From assembly GCF_049199905.1 (NCBI RefSeq), contig NZ_JBLZPK010000044.1:87218-151217 (forward strand): a stretch of 64,000 bases of DNA, given 5' to 3'. The DNA comes from Shinella sp032095155 (GTDB lineage Bacteria > Pseudomonadota > Alphaproteobacteria > Rhizobiales > Rhizobiaceae). The notes under the pieces are model-generated. The model saw only the letters and a program-made list of their open reading frames with translations, made no database searches and had not been told where the DNA came from. Below, in pieces: positions 60,501-64,000 of this stretch. The first letter of the stretch is position 1. Each line of letters begins with the position of its first letter. The translations under genes were made by a program, and so were the position numbers.

Positions 60501-61928
60501 TCAGCCGTGATTGATCATGACGTGGCGCACGGCGGTGTAGTCCTCGAGCGCATAGATCGACATGTCCTTGCCGTAGCCCGATTGTTTGACACCGCCATGC
60601 GGCATTTCGGTGGTCAGCATGAAATGCGTGTTGATCCAGGTGCAGCCGTATTGCAGGCGCGACGCCGCCTTCATCGCCTTGCCGATATCCTTCGTCCAGA
60701 CGGAGGAGGCGAGGCCATAGTCGCTGTCATTGGCCCAGCTGATCGCCTGCTCGGCTTCGGAGAAGCGCGTGACGGAGACGACAGGCCCGAACACCTCGCG
60801 GCGCACGATCTCGTCGTCCTGTGTCGCGCCGGCGACGACCGTCGGCTGGAAGAAGTAACCCTCGTCGCTGCCCGTGCGGCCGCCGGCGGTGATCTCGATA
60901 TGCTTCACTTCGGCGGCGCGCTCGACGAAGCTTGCGACGCGGTCGCGCTGGCGCTTGGAGATCAGCGGACCGATCTCGTTCAGCGTGTCGTCGGGGTCGT
61001 TGTACCTGATGGTGGAGACGGCGGCCGAGAGGTCGGCGACGAGCTTTTCGTAGATACCGTCCTGCGCATAGATGCGGCAGGCAGCGGTGCAGTCCTGGCC
61101 GGCATTGTAGTAGCCGAAGGCGCGAATGCCGGCGACGACGGATTCGAGATCGGCATCGTCGAAGACGACGACCGGGGCCTTGCCGCCGAGTTCCAGATGG
61201 GTGCGCTTGACCGTCTTGGCGGCGGCGGCGAGCACTTTCTTGCCGGTCGCGACGTCGCCGGTGATCGAGACCATGTTGATCTTCGGATGGTTGATCAGCG
61301 CGTTGCCGACCGTCTCGCCGCGGCCGAGCACGATGTTGACAACGCCTTCGGGAAGGATATCCGCGAGCAGTTTCGCCATCTTGAGCGCCGTCAGCGGAGT
61401 CTGTTCGGACGGCTTGAAGACGACGGTGTTGCCGCCGGCAATGGCCGGCGCCAGCTTCCAGGCCATCATCATCAGCGGATAATTCCACGGCGCGATCGAG
61501 CCGACGATGCCGATCGGGTCGCGGCGCACCATGGAGGTGAAGCCGGGCAGGTATTCGGCCGCGACGGGGGCTTGCAGCGTGCGGATGGCGCCAGCGAAGA
61601 AACGCCAGCAGTCGACGATGGCGGGCAGCTCATCATTGCGCGCAGAATTGATCGGCTTGCCGCAGTTCAGCGATTCGAGCGCAGCGAAGGCGTCGGCGTC
61701 CTTCTCGATGGCGTCGGCGATGCGAAGAAGATAGCCGGAGCGTTCGGCGGGCGTCGTCGTCGCCCAGGAGACGAAGGCCTTTTCAGCGGCGTCGACGGCG
61801 GCGTCGATCTGGGCGTAGGACGCCTCGGGCAGATCGACGATCTTGCCGCCGGTCTTCGGGTTGAGAATATGCTCTTCCGCCTCGGTGCCGGCTTCGAAGC
61901 GCGCGCCAATCAGCATCTGGGTGTCCAT
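60501..61928 (-). CDS. patD: gamma-aminobutyraldehyde dehydrogenase
   Basis: 475 residues from the ATG at 61928 after GGGAG. Closely similar to E. coli PatD (YdcW) throughout: LESLNCGKPINSARNDELPA, SIAPWNYPLMMMAWKLAPAI, HLELGGKAPVVVFDDADLE, the catalytic cysteine in YYNAGQDCTAACRIYAQ, and the ending LEDYTAVRHVM. It oxidises 4-aminobutanal to GABA with NAD in putrescine breakdown. It follows the ydcV-type gene by 22 bases, the same order as in E. coli ydcSTUV-patD. Confidence 0.93.
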   Translation of the reverse strand: MDTQMLIGARFEAGTEAEEHILNPKTGGKIVDLPEASYAQIDAAVDAAEKAFVSWATTTPAERSGYLLRIADAIEKDADAFAALESLNCGKPINSARNDELPAIVDCWRFFAGAIRTLQAPVAAEYLPGFTSMVRRDPIGIVGSIAPWNYPLMMMAWKLAPAIAGGNTVVFKPSEQTPLTALKMAKLLADILPEGVVNIVLGRGETVGNALINHPKINMVSITGDVATGKKVLAAAAKTVKRTHLELGGKAPVVVFDDADLESVVAGIRAFGYYNAGQDCTAACRIYAQDGIYEKLVADLSAAVSTIRYNDPDDTLNEIGPLISKRQRDRVASFVERAAEVKHIEITAGGRTGSDEGYFFQPTVVAGATQDDEIVRREVFGPVVSVTRFSEAEQAISWANDSDYGLASSVWTKDIGKAMKAASRLQYGCTWINTHFMLTTEMPHGGVKQSGYGKDMSIYALEDYTAVRHVMINHG

Positions 61929-61950
61929 GAACGTTCTCCCTATCGTTGGG

Positions 61951-62766
61951 TTATTTGCCGCCGCCGGCGACCTGATCGCCATCGCGGGTGAGGTAGTAGG
62001 CGCCGAGGATCGGCAGGAAGGTGACGAGCACCACGAACATGGCGACGACATTCGTCACCGGCCGCTGGCGCGGGCGCACGAGTTCCTCCAGCATCCAGAT
62101 CGGCAGGGTCGATTGCTGGCCGGCGGTGAAGGTCGTCACGATCACCTCGTCGAAGGACAGCGCGAAGGCGAGCATGCCGCCGGCAAGCAGCGCCGTGCCG
62201 ATATTCGGCAGGATGATATAGCGGAAGGTCTGGAAACTGTCGGCACCGAGGTCCATCGAGGCTTCGATCAGGGAGCCGGAGATCCGGCGGAAGCGGGCCA
62301 CCGCATTGTTATAGACGACCACGACGCAGAAGGTCGCGTGGCCGAGCACGATGGTCCAGAACGAGAAGGGCATCTCCACGAAGGAAAAGGCCGAGCGCAG
62401 CGCGATGCCGGTGATGATGCCGGGAAGCGCGATCGGCAGGATGACGAGCAGCGAGACCGTCTCCCGGCCGAAGAACTTCGTGCGGCTGACGGCGGCGGCG
62501 CAGAGCGTGCCGAGCACCAGCGCGACAGCCGTCGAGATCGAGGCGACGCGGACTGAAAGGCCCATCGCTTCCCAAACATCCGGCCGGTTCCAGGCAACAG
62601 CGAACCATTGCAGCGTGTAGCCCGGCGGCGGGAACTGGTAGCTCTTCTCCTCCGTGGTGAAGGCATAGAGGAAGATGAGCAGGATCGGCAGGTGCAGGAA
62701 GGCGAGGCCGAGACCGGCGGCGACCTTCAGGCCGAGCGGGGCGGAGGCGTTTCTATCAGAGCGCAT
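61951..62766 (-). CDS. ydcV: putrescine/spermidine-type ABC permease (PotC/YdcV-like)
   Basis: 271 residues starting MRSDRNASAPLGLKVAAGL. Six helices. EAA loop GSLIEASMDLGADSFQTFRYI near residue 175. Typical PotC length. It overlaps the upstream permease gene by 11 bases. Inner-membrane channel half, feeding the PatD step. Confidence 0.9.
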   Translation of the reverse strand: MRSDRNASAPLGLKVAAGLGLAFLHLPILLIFLYAFTTEEKSYQFPPPGYTLQWFAVAWNRPDVWEAMGLSVRVASISTAVALVLGTLCAAAVSRTKFFGRETVSLLVILPIALPGIITGIALRSAFSFVEMPFSFWTIVLGHATFCVVVVYNNAVARFRRISGSLIEASMDLGADSFQTFRYIILPNIGTALLAGGMLAFALSFDEVIVTTFTAGQQSTLPIWMLEELVRPRQRPVTNVVAMFVVLVTFLPILGAYYLTRDGDQVAGGGK

Positions 62767-63706
62767 CGAAGGCTCCCTGTCGTTTGGCCATCCAGAGATA
62801 GAGGCCCATGATGACGATCGGCACGACGGAGAAGGCGGCGGCGAGCGGGATGTTGCCCGCCGTGCCCTGCTGGGCATAGACCGCCTGGCCGATGAACAGC
62901 CTGGACGAACCGATGATCTGCGGAATGATGTAATCGCCCAAGGTCAGCGAGAAGGTGAAGATCGATCCGGCGATGATGCCGGGCAGGGCGAGCGGGAAGA
63001 GCACGAAGCGGAAGGTCTGCGCAGGGTTGCCGCCAAGGTCTGCCGACGCTTCGATCAGGTTGCCCGGCACGCGTTCCAGCGAGGCCTGGATCGGCAGGAT
63101 CATGAAGGGCATCCAGACATAGATGAAGACGATGAAGGTGCCGGTATAGCTGATCGACAGGGAGGAGCCGCCGACGACCGGGAGCGCCAGCCAGGCATCG
63201 AGCAGCCACAGCAGGTGCAGCTTGGCGAAGACCCAGGTGAGGATGCCTTCCTTGGCGAGGATCAGCTTCCAGGCATAGATCTTGACGAGGTAGCTCGACC
63301 ACAGCGGCAGCATGACGCCGAGATAGAAAATGACCTTCCATTTCCCCTTGGCGTAGCGTGCCGCGTAATAGGCGATGGGGAAGGCGATGACGGCGGAGGC
63401 GAGCGTTACCAGCACAGCCATCAGGACGGTGCGCAGGATGATGTCGAAATTCGAGGGGATCAGCAGCTGCCTGTAGGTGGCGAGCGTGAACTCGTAATTG
63501 ATCAGCCCGGAAAAGTCGTCGATCGAGAAGAAGCTCTGCAGCAGCAGGGCGAAGAGCGAACCGAGATAGATGATGCCAAGCCAGAGCAGCGGCGGCGTCA
63601 GCATCAGGAGCAGCAGGATCTTGGGGTTGCGCCAGAAGAAATCCGAGAGCCGCCCGGAGGGGCCTTGCCGGCCCGCAAGGATGGAGGTGTCGATGACCGT
63701 GCTCAT
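62756..63706 (-). CDS. ydcU: putrescine/spermidine-type ABC permease (PotB/YdcU-like)
   Basis: 316 residues. Six helices and an EAA loop GNLIEASADLGGNPAQTFRFV near 225. The IDDFSGLINYEFTLATYRQLL segment is typical of the polyamine PotB branch. The start overlaps the ATPase gene stop (ATGA). Confidence 0.9.
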   Translation of the reverse strand: MSTVIDTSILAGRQGPSGRLSDFFWRNPKILLLLMLTPPLLWLGIIYLGSLFALLLQSFFSIDDFSGLINYEFTLATYRQLLIPSNFDIILRTVLMAVLVTLASAVIAFPIAYYAARYAKGKWKVIFYLGVMLPLWSSYLVKIYAWKLILAKEGILTWVFAKLHLLWLLDAWLALPVVGGSSLSISYTGTFIVFIYVWMPFMILPIQASLERVPGNLIEASADLGGNPAQTFRFVLFPLALPGIIAGSIFTFSLTLGDYIIPQIIGSSRLFIGQAVYAQQGTAGNIPLAAAFSVVPIVIMGLYLWMAKRQGAFDAL

Positions 63707-64000
63707 TGGGCGCCGTCCATCGTGTGCAGGTCCTGCGGCAGGAAGGAGAGGGTGATCGTTTCGCCCTGTGCGGGAACGGCAACGGAGGCGGGCAGCATGG
63801 CGGCGACGCGCGCGCCGTTCGTCTCCACCGTCACGCGGTTGGCAGCACCCAGGAAGCTTGCGGCCGTGACGCGGCCGGCGAATTGCTTGCGGCCGGGGCC
63901 GTCGCCGAGGCCGATGTCTTCCGGCCGGAGGCTGGCATAGTGTTTGCCGAAACCGAGATGTTCCACGAAATCCGGCGGCAGCACATTGGAGGAGCCGACG
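63703..64000 (-). CDS. ydcT: putrescine/spermidine-type ABC ATP-binding protein (PotA/YdcT-like), C-terminal part
   Basis: Only the last 98 residues are in the window, so the gene continues beyond the right end. They form the TOBE regulatory domain of PotA-type ATPases: ASLRPEDIGLG near the start, then strands VTAASFLGAANRVTVETNG and LSFLPQDLHTM. The nucleotide-binding domain and any binding-protein gene (ydcS) lie outside. Confidence 0.85.
   Translation of the reverse strand, partial: VGSSNVLPPDFVEHLGFGKHYASLRPEDIGLGDGPGRKQFAGRVTAASFLGAANRVTVETNGARVAAMLPASVAVPAQGETITLSFLPQDLHTMDGAQ

Noticed and set aside
1..64000. CRISPR arrays, tRNA or rRNA genes, insertion sequences, prophage or attachment sites
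   Set aside because: Reading through the window showed no regularly spaced repeats, no tRNA cloverleaf consensus such as GGTTCGAATCC, no transposase or integrase, and no flanking target duplications.

Overview
The window is about 64 kb of GC-rich, densely coding DNA with rhizobial gene families: a bcsN-bcsA-bcsB cellulose cluster, general amino acid (Aap-type) transport genes, a TGA-N9-TCA iron-responsive operator, and FCD-type GntR regulators. It most likely comes from a member of the Rhizobiaceae (Rhizobium, Agrobacterium, Ensifer or Shinella-like), from an accessory or secondary-replicon region rich in transport and catabolism. I saw no rRNA, tRNA, CRISPR array, prophage or insertion sequence. 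Starts were chosen by ribosome-binding site, overlap and family length.

Left part (1-13.8 kb): the tail of a DUF1989-type gene; a regulator plus beta-propeller pair divergent from an MFS transporter; two very small proteins; then a minus-strand peptide-type ABC operon (binding protein, two permeases, fused double ATPase) ending in a serine hydrolase. A LuxR-type regulator, a second serine hydrolase on the plus strand and a GntR regulator follow. One 15-bp palindrome occurs both in front of the binding-protein gene and in front of the luxR gene.

Nitrogen-compound module (13.8-26.5 kb): an FAD oxidoreductase and a cupin run leftwards. An amino-acid-type binding protein, two permeases and an amidohydrolase run rightwards. 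These are followed by a sensor kinase, a FixJ-type regulator, a secreted HbpS-like protein, a GntR regulator and a second amidohydrolase. A repeated TTGTRTACAA-like site ties the ends together. No transport ATPase is encoded here.

Surface module (26.5-44.3 kb): a secreted PPC/RTX protein, divergent from a LytS/LytTR-type two-component system; bcsN, bcsA, bcsB and a TPR protein, with no bcsZ; a small periplasmic protein and a glutathione transferase; then eptA (lipid A phosphoethanolamine transferase) with an OmpR-type two-component system. Upstream of eptA lies a striking array of five TCAGC boxes on helical spacing. It faces eptA on one side and an unlisted 47-residue membrane protein on the other.

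Methylamine-type module (46-55.9 kb): a LysR regulator divergent from a tightly overlapping operon of two dimethylglycine/sarcosine dehydrogenase-like flavoproteins, a PEP-mutase/isocitrate-lyase family protein and a non-pyrrolysine MttB-family methyltransferase. An Lrp regulator and an isochorismatase-type hydrolase come next.

Right end (56-64 kb): a TonB-dependent siderophore receptor, an FhuF-like reductase and a periplasmic binding protein in one iron-regulated operon, a DUF1328 protein, then patD with ydcV, ydcU and the end of ydcT (putrescine-type uptake and gamma-aminobutyraldehyde oxidation).
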